DNA from: Mesorhabditis belari
Lineage: Eukaryota > Nematoda > Chromadorea > Rhabditida > Rhabditidae
NCBI GenBank assembly: GCA_958450365.1
Contig: CAUEEP010000742.1
Span: 1,566,001 to 1,630,000, forward strand
Direction: 5' to 3'
Length of the DNA stretch: 64,000 nucleotides
The position numbers were made by a program, and so were the translations under genes. The notes below the pieces were generated by a model. The model did no database searches. It worked only from the letters and a program-made list of their open reading frames with translations, and was not told the DNA's origin. This document shows, piece by piece, positions 20,725-32,506 of this stretch; the first letter of the stretch is position 1, and each line of letters opens with the position of its first letter.

Positions 20725-23027
20725 AATAAACAAATTTTCTGAACTGACGAAGTGACAAAGTTCTGAAATGACTGACGATAGGATAATGGCAACAAATTTT
20801 TCCCAACTGATCGATCAATGGGAAATCGTTTCAATGTTGAATTTCAATATTGAACCTTCAATTCCATTTCTAGAGATAAGCTAGAGATGAAATTGAAAAA
20901 CAAGTTCAAAAGGTTAAGAAAACTTTGCTTTTCTGGAGAAACGAGTTGAGAGTTTACTCATTAATCTTTAAAATTTGTACCCAAGATGGGTTGAGAGATA
21001 GATAATTCATCTAGATTTCTCTTTGCTGAAAAAAGCTTTGAGCTAAAAAAGTAAACATAACTTTAATGAAAGCTTTGAAGAAAGCGAATGATGTGAGTTT
21101 TGAATCATCAATTTGTACCAATTCCCATCAAAAACTTCAATCTGTAGTGCAAGATCGCTCCAAGAAAAACAAATAATCGGGATAAGCCAACGAATAGGAA
21201 GTGATTTTTAAAGGCAAAATTTTTCCTTGACAATCATTTTATGCCCCTAAACAACTCAATTTTTCACTAATTGCAACTCCGAAACATTAAATTATCGGAT
21301 TCAATGTAAACAACAGAAATTAAACAATAAGAACAAAATAACAAGAGTTGTTAATCGACTAGAGCTGCTGCTCAAAAGTTTTCTTAGCTAGTTTTCTTAG
21401 CTTTCTTAGCTATGTCTTTCAAAGCTTGTAACATTCAAACAAAAAGAAGCAAAAAGAAGCCATCCCTATCTCGTTTGGAGGAATCGAAGTGAATGAGCCA
21501 GTGCCTTTCTCCCCCAAATTGAATGCTCGCTCCAGGCTTAAACGAGCCGAAACAAAGCACTTCACCAAACTCTTCTCCTTCTTTTTTTTTTGAGTCTCTT
21601 TTATTGCCCAATTCCTTTTTTGTTAACACATTTGCCAAACCAGTAAAAAAGTTGAGTAATTAAACCGAAATGAACAAAAAGAAAGAAGCAGGATTTCTTT
21701 CTGTTCCCATATACCCAAAAGCCATATGCTAAAAGCCGCGCGATTATGTAAACATGAAAATTCTCATTGTTGGCTGAACACAGCACTCATCTTTCGAGTA
21801 TTTAGGATATTGTAGCCAAAAAAACTAATACCGGATTCAAATTCCCCACCCCTGAAAACACTTGTATGCAAATTTTCAGCTGCTGATAGCTTAATCTGCT
21901 GATAATGTCACTGGTGTCTTATTTTCAAAAGTTTTCAAAATACCTACTTCCTAAAACTGTAATCTGATTTCAAATAAACAAAAAAACTCCCCAAAAAGTC
22001 TCATTACAAAATCGATCTTTGAGCATAAAGTAAAACTTTTTCTCCTTCAAATCGTTGCCAATTTTGATGATCTCATCAAGCGTAAATAATAGAGTAGTGG
22101 GTGAAAAAAAGGGAAAAGCTAAAAAGGATACTGGTTTCTGCAAAATGACTAACCCTTTTGACTGGGGTTAAAGAATTCGCAGAACTTAAAAAAAGGCTGA
22201 GAGCCTAAGCCTCTGCCTTGACTGTCTAGATCTTTAAACAAATCGATTGAAAGTCTTTCAAGGAAAAAAAAAGTTGGAATAACTTTACACTAGATTTGCG
22301 CCGAACTATGTCCGACTTTCAGCTCCAAGAAGTAGTCCTTTTAGATCTCAGAACTTGGAACTCTATGGAGAATTAGGTCTACTGATCCTGGCACTTTTTG
22401 GGATCAGGTCGGAACTTAGGCTTTGCCTTCCTTCACAACTTTATTCAACATGTGACAAAGGAAAAGACTACATCCGTCCAATGGAATACGGTGGAATTGA
22501 GAAATAAGAATTATAATGATTAGTAAGTGTACATAGAAGGTTTTTACTAATCTTTAAGGCTTTTATAACTCATCAAAAGTAAAGCCTCAATTTTGCCGAT
22601 TTCTGAAAGTAAGTACAACAGAAGACAAGTCAAGTGGTCTAGGATTTCAATCTAAAAGAAAGATTTGGTAGTGGGATTGAGTGGGAAAGGGGAAAAGAGT
22701 TGAGTTGATATGACAACGAGAAGTCCGAGAAGGGAAATCGGGAAAAGGGAAAGGGGATGGGGAATAGAATTAACCTGGAGGGGAAAGGCAATCCAAGGGG
22801 ACACTGCCAACACTTTCACTCCATCTTGTAGAGCTTTCGAAGGTCCTTGAACGAGGGAAAGTTGTTGATACCAGGCTCTAGAAGATCTTTGGTTTTTTTC
22901 TTTTGAGGACAAAGTTAAAAGCCAAAAGCCAGAGCCTCGCCTTGTCTTGTTGGCTTGCAAAATTGCCTTTACAACAAGCCTAACTTTTCCAAATCTTTTT
23001 TTGTTTATAATAGATCAAGAGGATTGA

Positions 23028-23041
23028 GTTCTTTCTTTTTT

Positions 23042-23075
<34 letters not shown>
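23028..23075. repeat. (TTTC)n microsatellite
   Basis: Uninterrupted CTTT units run between T-rich flanks. Confidence 0.9.
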
Positions 23076-23495
23076 TCCAGGATCTCCAGGAAATCAATTG
23101 ACCCTCAGAAAAAGATTAATAATAAGTATTCTTCCTCGAAAAGCATTCAATTTGGCAATTGTTAAACATGATGAAATCCAAAAACCACAACGTAAAGAAA
23201 AAAAAAACGTAAAAAACCAAAAACCACAACGTAAAGTTTCAAATGCTTGTCAAATGCTTAAGATTTATATGCGTTACAGTAACCCACTTTATTCAAATGT
23301 TTATTACAGTAACCCGTGTGCAAAAAGAGAGACCAAAATGAAATTCAAAAATTGATTAGTAAATACAAAAATAAGCTTCAAAATCCATCGAAAAAACACG
23401 TTTTTTCACGAGGATCGCAGTTTGGAGTAATCGTGTGTTGAGGAGACTAAAATTCGTCTTTTAATTCGTCTTTTAAACTAGGATTTCTTAAGATA

Positions 23496-26400
23496 TTACT
23501 GTAAATGAGTTAGATTTTTGTTTTTTTTTTCACTTACTCTTCTTCTCGTGATTCCGTGAACGGCCGCTAGAGCTCTCACCGGTTGCATCTCGAAACCGGC
23601 AGCTGCGATCATCTGCGCGCCTGGCTAAACGAATCGGCCGAGTACAAGAATTTGAATTTTTAAGTTGCAAGCTAAAGCTATACTTTAAAACTTTACAAAT
23701 CAGAGATTTTATTTTGCTTGATCAATTTCTTTCAACTCACATAGGGCAAACTGATCTCAAACTCGGCGACTCCCGGTGAAGGAGACCAGATTTTCGGCGA
23801 TCTCAAAGCCTCCACAAAACTCGTCTAAAAAGGTTTGATTAAAATGAAATTTGACAGCAAATTACAGATTTTTATTTGAACAAAAATTTACGTTTAGAAA
23901 AATGGTTTCTGCAACGACTTGAGCAATTGAGGCAATCGATTGAATCGAGGGAGTTGGAGAAAAGAAGAGCTTCAACTCCTGAATGAGTTTAATTGTACAC
24001 ATTTTGTTAAGTCAAATCCAAGACATGCTTATCTCTTTTTTTTCTCCAAAATAACCTGATACTTGTGGGGTTGAGGGGCAACATTTTTCTCTTCAAAATT
24101 GCTTTTTCTAGGGCAGTTTTTTGCGTGGATCACGAAGTTCATAGTGAAAGTTTGGGGAAATGCGTTTTAGAACGACTTTCGATGACGAACGACGTCGAAA
24201 AACGACGTTTTAGAACGACCCGAAGTCGCCGCCTCTACAGTGTACTTCAGTGTTAATTTTCCTAAAAGAAGGGCTCAAAAGGAGCTTTTAATGAGCTATT
24301 TCCTGTTCAAAAAAAAAGACTTTTTCTGAGATCATTTAGAGTCCTACGTGCAATTCTAATCAAATTCGAGTAGAAAATTTGAAAAAAATTCCAAAATTTC
24401 TAAAATTTTCATTTATTAGGTTGATGCAAAAGTCTTTTTCATTTTTTTCGTACTTCTTTTGAAAAATAACAAAGTCATCAATTAACCTATGGTTTGCTCT
24501 AAATGAAAAGTGTTTATTGTTCAATTTCCCATCTTTTTAAGTCAATTTGGGTTCACTTTCAAGCAAATTCGAGAGTGAAAACGGGTTTTTCATAAAAATC
24601 TATAAAAACCTCTATAAAGAAATTGGCTGAATCAATTTCTCTGAAAATCTGAAAAAATATCGAACTTTTTGTGCTCTATCTTTTATTTATTAACATCAAG
24701 ATTGGTTTCCTTAGCTAAAGCGTCTAAAATGCATCATCGAGCCGTCGCCTTTTTTGACTACCCGACTTCAGGCACTCAAAAAATCTAGACATAAGACATT
24801 TTAAACTCGTTTTAATGTCATTTTGCAGAAAAATAATTGGCCTTTCGAATGCAATAAACCGTTGTTCAATTGGTGCATTTGTTACTTTTTAACGGAAGTA
24901 CGAAAAAAATGAAAAAGACTTTTGCATCAACCTAATATATCCCCTACATGGGTGGAAACCATGAAAAATCCGAAATTTTCATTGATTTTTAAGGTCTAAT
25001 TTTGTTATTTTTATGTTCTAGACACTCAATTAACCCAAAAAAAGTGTTTTTACATGTTGAAAAAACTCCTCCGAGGCCTTACTAGAGAACTATTTCAACT
25101 AACCACCGATTTTCAAAACCGGACCTACCTACAAACCCTCGCCCGTAGAATTCAAAGAGACACATCTTTTTTTTATTTTTTTACTGCTGGACCCTGGTGT
25201 TCGAGATATAAGCGTGCAAAGTTTTGGCTAATTTCGCCAAACTGCCAACTCGCCTATAAGAGGGCGCCAAGCGGAAAGGAACAAAGAGTAGCCACGGCCT
25301 AAGCGATAGTGCGCTTGACTACAAAGCCTCTGCCTTTTTTGCCTGCCGTTTCAATTCGTCTCGTCGATCAAAGGTTTTGCTTTTCTTTCTGAAACATAAA
25401 AAACTGTTCCCTAGTTAGACTCTCCTTATACAATTTAGGGGATGGCGTATGGTTTTGCACCGCACTGTACAAGTGAAGTATACTGTAGAAGCGGCGAAAG
25501 TCGGTTTAAAACGCATTCTCCCAAGCTTTCACTATGAAATTCGTAATCTACGCAAAAAAAAACTGCCCTAGGAAAAGGACTTTTTGAAGAAAAAAAGAAA
25601 AAAAGTCTTTGGTCACTCACCTCATTCTTTTGCTTGACGATGATCGGTGCTGAGAGTGAGCGCGCTCTCTTTCGTGGCTCAATCGAATTTGGAGCATCGG
25701 GTGAAGTCGAGAATTCAGCAAGACCATTGTTCCACAAAATCCCCAACGAGTCGGAGCGACGAAAAGCGCCGAATCTGGGAAAAATTTCAGAGTGAATGTG
25801 GGGAAAAAAAAAACTAACTTTGACCCTAGCGACATCGAGAGTGCCACCGCGTTCCCGTCCTGATCCACGACTCCAACAAAATTGTGTTCAGAATTTGTTT
25901 GCTTAAAAAGTTGATCACTTTTTGATTTAAAAATTTAAAGAAAGAAGCTAGATAGAATTGAAAAATTTCATACCGCTTCGATTTTTTGCTCAAACGAATG
26001 CCTTAGGCTTGGATGTTTCGAGAAATGATTGCTGAATTCACCGCTTTTTGAAGAAAATCGAGGATCGGCTAAAATAGAGTTTTTCATTAATCTAGATTCC
26101 AAAAATATTCTTAAAAGACTCATAAGCAGAATTTGAATCAGCGGATTTCATTCCAAGCGTTGAGTGCACGAGGCACGAGTAATCACTGTCGTCAAAGGCG
26201 AAAGAGAGCTCCCTTTTATTGACCCCCCTCCCGGCTGTGTGCCAGAGAGCGCGCGATTGTGCACGCCAACAAAGAACGCGCAAGGCAAACTGGTTTTTCT
26301 TTTGAAAACCCTTTTGATTACAAATCTTTTCAAAAATTTCTATTTTTTTTTGCTTCCCAAGATATTTCCCTGATAAATCGCAATTCTCAAGTGATCAGTG

Positions 26401-29400
26401 AGAAGTTTCTTTTACAACTTTCTTCTCCACTCACCAATTTCCTCGATTAACGTCAAAATTTGGTTCTCCGACAGCAAAAGCTCTGCAAAAAGCCGTTCAC
26501 GAGATAGAGTTTCGTTTTTTTGGAGTTTCTCTGGAGTTCATGATGCATTACATTATCGAATAATGGCATAAAACCGACCTTCAATCTTGCTAATGAGCAA
26601 CTGAATAAGAGAACTTAAAGCAGGTGGGGGAAGAGCAAAGATTTGGGTGTCTTTTGAGACAACTCTTGGCATCACCGTTGAGAAAATCGACTCATAGTTG
26701 ACGAGATCGCTCTTTTGAAGATATCCGCCTGAAATGGTGATTACTGTCTGAATATCTTGTCAGATCAAATGCAATTCTACATAGTCAGGCTGCTTAGCAC
26801 TTGAATACTGTATCGAATCAAGCGCTTTACAGTTTTAACAGTTAATTTCATTGTTGGAATTGTTGGAGTTTTCGATTTTCTACTAACTAACCATTTGTTT
26901 TAACCTCTCGAACAATTTGATTGGCAATGTCGCCACGATAGAAGAGCTGTGATGGATCTCTTGAGGTGGCTATCTAAAGACTTGATAAGGCTATGGATTT
27001 GACTCAAAATATTAGATTGTTCGTTATGTTTTTGAACACTTCATTTATTTAGAAATAATCAATTCGCCTATTGACCTACGATTTGCTTCTTTAGAAAGCC
27101 CTGATATTTTTCTAGCGATCGTTGAAATATTAAGATGTTTTATGTTTTATAATGTTTTGTTTCTGATTTTTTTGTTCGGACGTGCGAATTTTTGATTTAG
27201 ACACTTTGGTCCAAAGAAATCGATTTCCGTGCCAAGGGAAAAAAGAAAGAGCGCAAAAAGTTTGGTTTATAACCAAATTTTCAGAGCTATCTGTTTAGCC
27301 AATTCTTTTATATCACCTTTTATCGAAGTTTACTCAAAACGAGCTTTTTGCGCTCGGATTTTCTTGGAAACGGGCCCAGATTGGCTTAAAAAGATAGAAA
27401 AGTCTACAATAAACATCTTTTATTTGAGGCAAACCGTAGGTTAATTGATAAACTTTTCATTTATAAACAGATTTATAAAAAAGTGTCGGACTTATCGGCT
27501 AACCTAATAGATTTGAGTCCAAACTCACCCTTCGCAACGTGTCCGCCAGCTGAAAATCGGTGACATTTGTTTTGTTTTGGTTGATGAGCCGTAGAAAATG
27601 TTTTCTGTAAGGAATTTGTTTGACTTTTTAGTTGTTAAGGTAAAATCTATTTACTACCTCAAATTCTCGTCCGCTTCAATCTCAGATCTCTTCGAGTGCA
27701 GCGCTTCAACAAAATTATCTGAAGCATAATGCATTTTTATGAGTGTTCTAAACTCACCAGATGGTTGGAAGCCCATTTGGAGCAATTCAATCGTGGGCAA
27801 AATCAGCTGAATTTACTTTTATAGGATTTGAAAGTTTTTGAACTACCTCTGTCCAAGTGGCCCTTCCCGATGGAAAACGGCGAAACGTTTGCCATAATGC
27901 GTGTAGGGTTCCCGGAATGGCTAGTGATGGATAGCCTAAAGAAGGATGAGTAATAAAAGTAGGTAAATCTGCTAATGTTTATCATTGTAAACTGTCCTAA
28001 TGATTATCATTGTAAACGCTCCTAATGATTATCATTGTAAACTCTCCCACCGCATATGAAAATATTTCAACTCGAAACTCAATCCTTTGATGCAGTGAAT
28101 TCATTAAGCCTTGAATAAAAAAGTTGCAGACAATTTGAGAAAACAATTTCCATAATCAATTGCAAATCGAAGTGCTCACCAATAAATCTCCGCATCGGAT
28201 CTCCATTAAAAGTCGAATCAGTGACCGATTGGGGCGAGCAAGAAAGGCCGTCAATTGAGACAACCGAATTTGTTCGCCTAAACAATTTCTTTGTTATTTT
28301 TCGGAAATAATTTCAAGATACGGGTCAAATTTTGATGCTTTGATGAATGCGGAACCTATTATTCTGTGTAAATTTTGCTGATCCACTTATTCATTTGCTG
28401 AATAAAGTATACATTTACCTATCAGCAATGAGCGCTACCATCCCTCCGCCCAATCCTCCTTGGTGTGGCTCCAAAGCACTCAAACAAAACGAAATCCCAA
28501 TCGATGCTTCGATCGAATTTACACCTCTCATCAAGAGTTTTCTGAGAGTTTACTTAATAAACATGAAAAGAAAGTATCCTAAAGTCTCGAGTATAAGTTC
28601 ATCCAAGTATAAGTTCTACCTTAATTTACATTCGCTTTAATTGCTTTGAATTTCTTTTTGTTGGGTTTTTATTGTTATATAAACTTTTATTATTGTTCTT
28701 GGAGCGCGGGATACTACAGGGTGACAGCCTATGACCATTGCTATTTGTTATGTGCATGGATACATCCAGACGATAGTGTTGAAGAAGACGCTGGAAAGCA
28801 TCTCTTTCGACCGTCGATGTGGACTTTGGCCGGATGAAGAGGCCAGGGAGGGATCCATAAGACTGAGCACCGGAGAGGAGCAGGGCGGACGCGCCGAGCC
28901 ACGCCCGGAGCAACAAATAACAGCATACAATTGCTATAACCCTCAATAAATTTACTTCTATTATTGTTCTTAAAAAGCAAAAAAGTTATGCTGCAGCGGG
29001 GTTCGAACCCTCGACACGCCGCACCGGAGTCAGCCGTCAATTTGCATGGGAAAACCAAACAGAACTCATACTCGCGACTTTAGCGTACTTGTTAATTATA
29101 GAAGAGTGTGAAAAATTTACTTTCCAATCTCAGAACAATGCTTGTTCGGAGTCAAGACGGTAAATCGTTGAAATTGTGAAACAATGGTGACTGAAGGAGG
29201 TGAGAGAGTTGTAGATGGTGCTAGAGAATCTATTAATGTAAAAATGTACACTTTCAAAGCTTACCAGGTGGTGGAGCTAAGGTAGTAATCACTCTTCTTG
29301 TTGGAGTGACCCAGGTCTCAAAAGTTGTCTCAATAGTAGGCTTTGGAGTGATACGATTGCCATTTAGGTCGAAAATTTCTGTAATAATGTAGTATATTAG

Positions 29401-30052
29401 ATCGTTGAAATATTAAGAAATGTTTTATTTCTGATTTTTTTTGTTCGGACGTTCGAATTCGGCTTTGATTTAGACACTTTGGTCCAAAGAAATCGATTTC
29501 CATGTCAAGGCAAAAAAGAAAGAGCGCATTCGAATGCAAATAATGGCAAATATGCAAATAGTGGCTTAAAATTCAAACCTTCATCAGAATCATCAAAATC
29601 CAGAATTTGAGAAGATTTCTCTTCAACTTCACTTTCCCCATTCGACTTTTGCATTGTTTCCAAAGTCAACCAATTTTTCTGCTCTTTCTTGTCCTCCCGT
29701 TGCTCAATAGGACTTTTTGCAATTGGCAAATCCTAAAATTTTACTTTTCTCAAACTTTTTATAAGTCACTTTCCTGGAAAAAGTTTAGAAAATAATCCAA
29801 ATCCTCTTCAACATCATTTCCCGTTTTATTGAGATGAGTGTAGTAAAGAAAAAGACCAAATGTGGCGAGGAGAAAGAGGAGAATCGCTGTGATCAACCAT
29901 GGAACACCGCTAAAACTTTACTATTTTATTAGATCGATATTTTGTTTAGCTAGCAGCTCCATATCTGTTTTTATCAACACTCACTTCTTTCGTAATTCCT
30001 TTAACTCGACATTGTCTAGCCGGCGGTTCACCGTGTATTTTTTCTTCACCAT
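23496..30052 (-). CDS. Gamma-glutamyltransferase-like membrane ectoprotein, active site degenerate
   Basis: Twenty proposed exons (30052 down to 23496: 29985-30052, 29813-29909, 29579-29732, 29265-29378, 29121-29229, 28419-28541, 28180-28277, 27847-27935, 27758-27806, 27658-27718, 27529-27604, 26892-26973, 26579-26728, 26435-26482, 25974-26068, 25819-25901, 25621-25774, 23892-23978, 23741-23824, 23496-23624) give 649 residues in one frame. A basic head is followed by a membrane anchor (WLITAILLFLLATFGLFLYY, about 27-46), a 110-residue linker and then the GGT fold: CSEIGKKLLMRGVNSIEASI, EPHQGGLGGGMVALIAD, ADTLRRIATSRDPSQLFYRG, ADPRFSS, VVDQDGNAVALS, SLGILWNNGLAEFST. GGTs cleave gamma-glutamyl bonds such as glutathione after self-cleavage at a Thr. 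Here that position reads His477 and other substrate-binding residues are also changed, so a catalytically dead homologue is likely. The donor of exon 2 is weak (GTTGAAG). The acceptor of exon 16 is TTTTTAAG. Confidence 0.82.
24105..25605. mobile_element. Large inverted-repeat element in the GGT-like gene, with nested insertion
   Basis: The left arm (about 24105-24250: GGGCAGTTTTTTGCGTGGAT, then GTGAAAGTTTGGGGAAATGC, then CTCTACAGTGTACTTCAG) is matched by reverse complements in 25475-25575 (GCATTCTCCCAAGCTTTCAC, GCAAAAAAAAACTGCCC). The ~1.5 kb interval contains the 520-base mariner-type MITE at 24416 and a tRNA-like fragment at about 25285-25370. No transposase frame is seen; the open frame at 25054-25302 is unassigned. 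It fills the intron between exons 17 and 18 of the GGT-like gene. Confidence 0.6.
24416..24935. mobile_element. Mariner-type MITE with 41-base perfect terminal repeats
   Basis: Left TTAGGTTGATGCAAAAGTCT and right AGACTTTTGCATCAACCTAA continue as exact reverse complements for 41 bases (through TTCATTTTTTTCGTACTTC). TA is present on both sides. The TTAGGTTGATGCAAAAGT end is of the kind seen in irritans-type mariners. The 520-base interior has no transposase motif. Confidence 0.92.
28680..29045 (-). mobile_element. SINE-like insertion with tRNA-like part
   Basis: A GC-rich body (about 28700-28930) unlike its AT-rich surroundings sits between two copies of TTATTATTGTTCTT (28686-28699; variant 28960-28973). 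Beyond the second copy, on the minus strand, lies a tRNA-like segment with the B-box GAGGGTTCGAACCCCGC (about 28995-29012). Direct-repeat flanks and a polymerase III promoter-like part suggest retroposition. Frames in this interval on both strands are not taken as genes. It lies in the intron between exons 5 and 6 of the GGT-like gene. Confidence 0.5.
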
Positions 30053-30711
30053 TTCATTTTCCTAGAAAGATTTTTAAGAATTTTAACTGAAAAAAAAGAG
30101 ATCAATAGCTTAAAGAATTGTGGTATTGAAAAGAAAACTTGGGGTGTTAGGAATGAGTTTTGAAATGACCATAGAAAAAAACGAGTGCAATGAGTCGACT
30201 CAAATAACCCATCGTAATATTTGGGGGTTTTTTACGAGAGTCAGTGTTCGTTACTGAAAAAGAAAACGATCGGGAAATGAATGTGAGAAAAGCTAAACAA
30301 AGAATGGTTGAACGGGGAAATGGTTTAGGGTTATGGATAGGGAAATGGACGAAGCGTTTGAAGGGAATAATTTAGTTTAAACACGTCTTGAAGAGTTTCC
30401 TGAAAATAAACGTTTAATCAGTTTCTCGAATTTGAAATTGTTCCTAAACTTCTAGTAAATTGTGGTACTTTTAAAGATCTGGCACCAGATTGAGGGTAGA
30501 TCTAGCATCATTTGAGTACTTGTTGATTACCATTGTTCAAACTTGGACTCTGTTACCATTGTTCAAACTGCCAAGTTAATCAAGATGAGAGTACAGACAA
30601 GTTTGGCACATACTGGTGTCTAAGTTTTCTACAAGACTCAGCTAGAATTTATCAGCTTTCTACTAGTTTCCATAAGTAAACAACTCTTCTACTACAGACT
30701 GGCTCACTTCA

Positions 30712-31320
30712 GAGAGCCAAGATTCGCCAAAGTTCGGCCAATCGTTCTGATTTTTCTGGTGGTAAATCTTAAGTATTTCTCCTGCAACGGTACCCATTAT
30801 TTAATCGATTCAACCTTTAAACTTTTTTATATAACCTTTCAAAATTGTAAGCCAACTTTTATGGGATTTTTTTGAGAACGATCTTGTCAAAATCTCTTTG
30901 AGATTGAATTTATTATGTTAATAAAAAATTCCACATGCTCTACGCAATTTTAGTGCAAAAATTCTTGAGAAATCCCATCAAAACTCACTTAATATCATCT
31001 GTTTTCACTGGGCATTCAGAGAAGCCACTAAAAAACAAGAAAATCTTATTTTTTTTTAAGTTTATAGCTTTTAAATTTTATAAGAAAATATTGATTTATT
31101 GAAAATCATTAAAATTTAAAAGACTTTTTATTAAAAGAACTTTTAAAATTCATAAATGAGTAAGGCAAGCGAAAATTGGCTCTCAACTTTGGAAGGTTAT
31201 ATAGAAAAGTTGAAAGATTGAATCAATTAGATAATAGAGACTGGAGACATACTGGAGATTTACCTCCAGAAAAATCAGAACGATTAGCTGAATTTTGGCG
31301 AATCTTGGCTTTCTAAAGTG
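30712..31320. mobile_element. Inverted-repeat element, ~610 bases
   Basis: AAGCCAAGATTCGCCAAA-type sequence at 30716-30735 and AATCGTTCTGATTTTTCTGG at 30749-30768 are matched in reverse complement at 31270-31312. Arms are about 65 bases and ~85-90 percent identical. The interior is AT-rich and without coding signs. Confidence 0.7.
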
Positions 31321-31807
31321 CGCTATAATTGTGGACAAAAAAGGGTGAAGTCTAGCAAAATAGTAAATTGAGGGAATACGGTTTTTTCTTGAAAACATAG
31401 GTCATAGTAGTCCACCAAAAAATGTGCTTTCTGTGGGAGAAAAGAGCGGTTTGTTGTGGTTTCCCGCAGCAGCCGTGTTTTGTGTGTGTGTGTGTAGATC
31501 CGATCCAATCAGCGGAAAATTTCTGGACGAGAAGAGTGTCAGGTGTGTGAGTGAAACTCGGAAAGGAAAAGGCAATGGGACACCTGACAGAAAGCAACCT
31601 TCTCTAGGCCCCAAAATCACCCATGAATCCCCAAAAGATCCAGATTTATTGCTTGACAATCGCTTTCTTGCATTGAATGAATGTAATCGGATAAAACAAG
31701 AAAAAGGGTTAGGAATGGATTGAAATCAAGCATCCGTTTTGTGTTTTTGGTTTAGAAAAAGTGAAAAAACTCTGTCAGAAAGTGAAAAAGATTTGGAAAA
31801 GATTTAA

Positions 31808-31888
31808 AAAAGGTAAGAATACCTTCTACAATAAAAATGGTAACAATACCTTCTACAATAAAAAAGGTAGCAATACCTTCTACATTGT
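31808..31888. repeat. Three-copy tandem repeat, 27 bases
   Basis: AATACCTTCTACA recurs three times with ATAAAAA(T/A)GGTA(A/G)C between copies. Confidence 0.85.
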
Positions 31889-31971
31889 TCCTATCATTTT
31901 CTACATATATTCCCATCATTTTCTTTGAAAACTTTTGCCTCAAGTCTCAAAAAAACTTCTGAATTCAGAGT

Positions 31972-32178
31972 TCATTTTTCAATAAGCTCTTTGCTTACAG
32001 TATTTGCTATTTTTTTATTGAATCTCTTTTTCCATTTGGATTGGAATTTTGCGATAGCGCGATTTAGACGTATTTTCCGCCGGAAGAGCACTTTGTTCTT
32101 TGAAAAACAATAATTTTCGAGACAAATTGGAACCTGAGTGTTCAAAAGTTCAGCAATTTCCGATTGGATTTTGCTTTC
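31972..32178 (-). CDS. Small basic open frame beside the telomere-like array
   Basis: ATG at about 32178 opens a 68-residue frame starting MESKIQSEIAELLNTQVPI and rich in Lys/Arg (RRKIRLNRAIAKF, KWKKRFNKKIA), ending at TGA at 31972. It resembles a helical basic protein in composition and codon use is acceptable. There is no splice context or recognised domain, and it could be chance. A second short open segment on the same strand at 32590-32710 (FEKAQQILNANKAIHRIGGR) lies just across the TTAGGC array; the two could be exons of one gene, with the array in the intron. Confidence 0.25.
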   Translation of the reverse strand, partial: ESKIQSEIAELLNTQVPICLENYCFSKNKVLFRRKIRLNRAIAKFQSKWKKRFNKKIANTVSKELIEK

Positions 32179-32198
32179 CATCAAATAAGAGATGTGTT

Positions 32199-32506
32199 GC
32201 TTAGGCTTAGGCTTAGGCTTAGGCTCAGGCTTAGGTTCAGGCTTAGGCTTAGGCTTAGGCTCAGGCTTAGGCTTAGGCTTAGGCTTAGGCTTAGGCTTAG
32301 GCTCAGGCTTAGGCTTGGACTTAGTGCGTAGGCTAGCGGCTTGCGCCTAGCACTAAGTCTATTTGGGTTTGGGCTGAACCCCCACTTTTTTAGGCTTAGG
32401 CTTAGGCTTAGGCTTGGACTTAGTGCGAAGACTAGCGGCTAACGCCGCGCACTAAGTCTATTTGGGTTTGGGCTGAACCCCCATTTTTTAGGCTTAGGCT
32501 TAGGCA
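32199..32506 (+). repeat. Interstitial telomere-like TTAGGC array with hairpin cassettes
   Basis: About twenty TTAGGC hexamers (some TCAGGC) in the plus orientation are interrupted by two copies of a ~70-base cassette (32314-32385 and 32413-32483). Each cassette starts GGACTTAGTGCG and ends GCACTAAGTC followed by TATTTGGGTTTGGGCTGAAC, so its front part folds as a hairpin. TTAGGC is the telomere repeat of most nematodes. A related cassette in the opposite orientation is at 55501-55658. Confidence 0.92.

Larger units (their letters stand above)
18325..23495. other. 5.2 kb without a convincing gene
   Basis: This lies between the start of the four-pass gene and the end of the GGT-like gene. It contains a tRNA-like inverted repeat, a MITE, a 12-base tandem array and a direct repeat (each listed). 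A more GC-rich block at 20030-20240 and a purine-rich block at 22640-22960 carry open minus-strand frames (20004-20396, 22652-22960) with no splice sites, domains or compositional support. A minus-strand ATG at about 19143 followed by a GTATTA donor could be an upstream exon of the four-pass gene but would give an immediate stop if joined to 18324. Confidence 0.5.
30053..31970. other. Upstream region of the GGT-like gene
   Basis: A CTTTCTAG acceptor stands 8-15 bases before the first ATG context at 30060, suggesting trans-splicing. A three-codon upstream frame (ATGAAATGGTGA) overlaps the proposed start at 30052. Further upstream are repeats (listed) and a plus-strand open frame at 31424-31723 without splice support. 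No gene is called. Confidence 0.45.

Noticed and set aside
30147..30212. Signal-like minus-strand frame MGYLSRLIALVFFY upstream of the GGT-like gene
   Set aside because: Only 21 codons before a stop, and splicing it to the acceptor near 30068 gives an immediate stop; treated as untranslated upstream sequence.
31424..31723. 99-residue plus-strand frame upstream of the GGT-like gene
   Set aside because: Overlaps several frames on the other strand, has no splice context and a GTGTGT microsatellite core.
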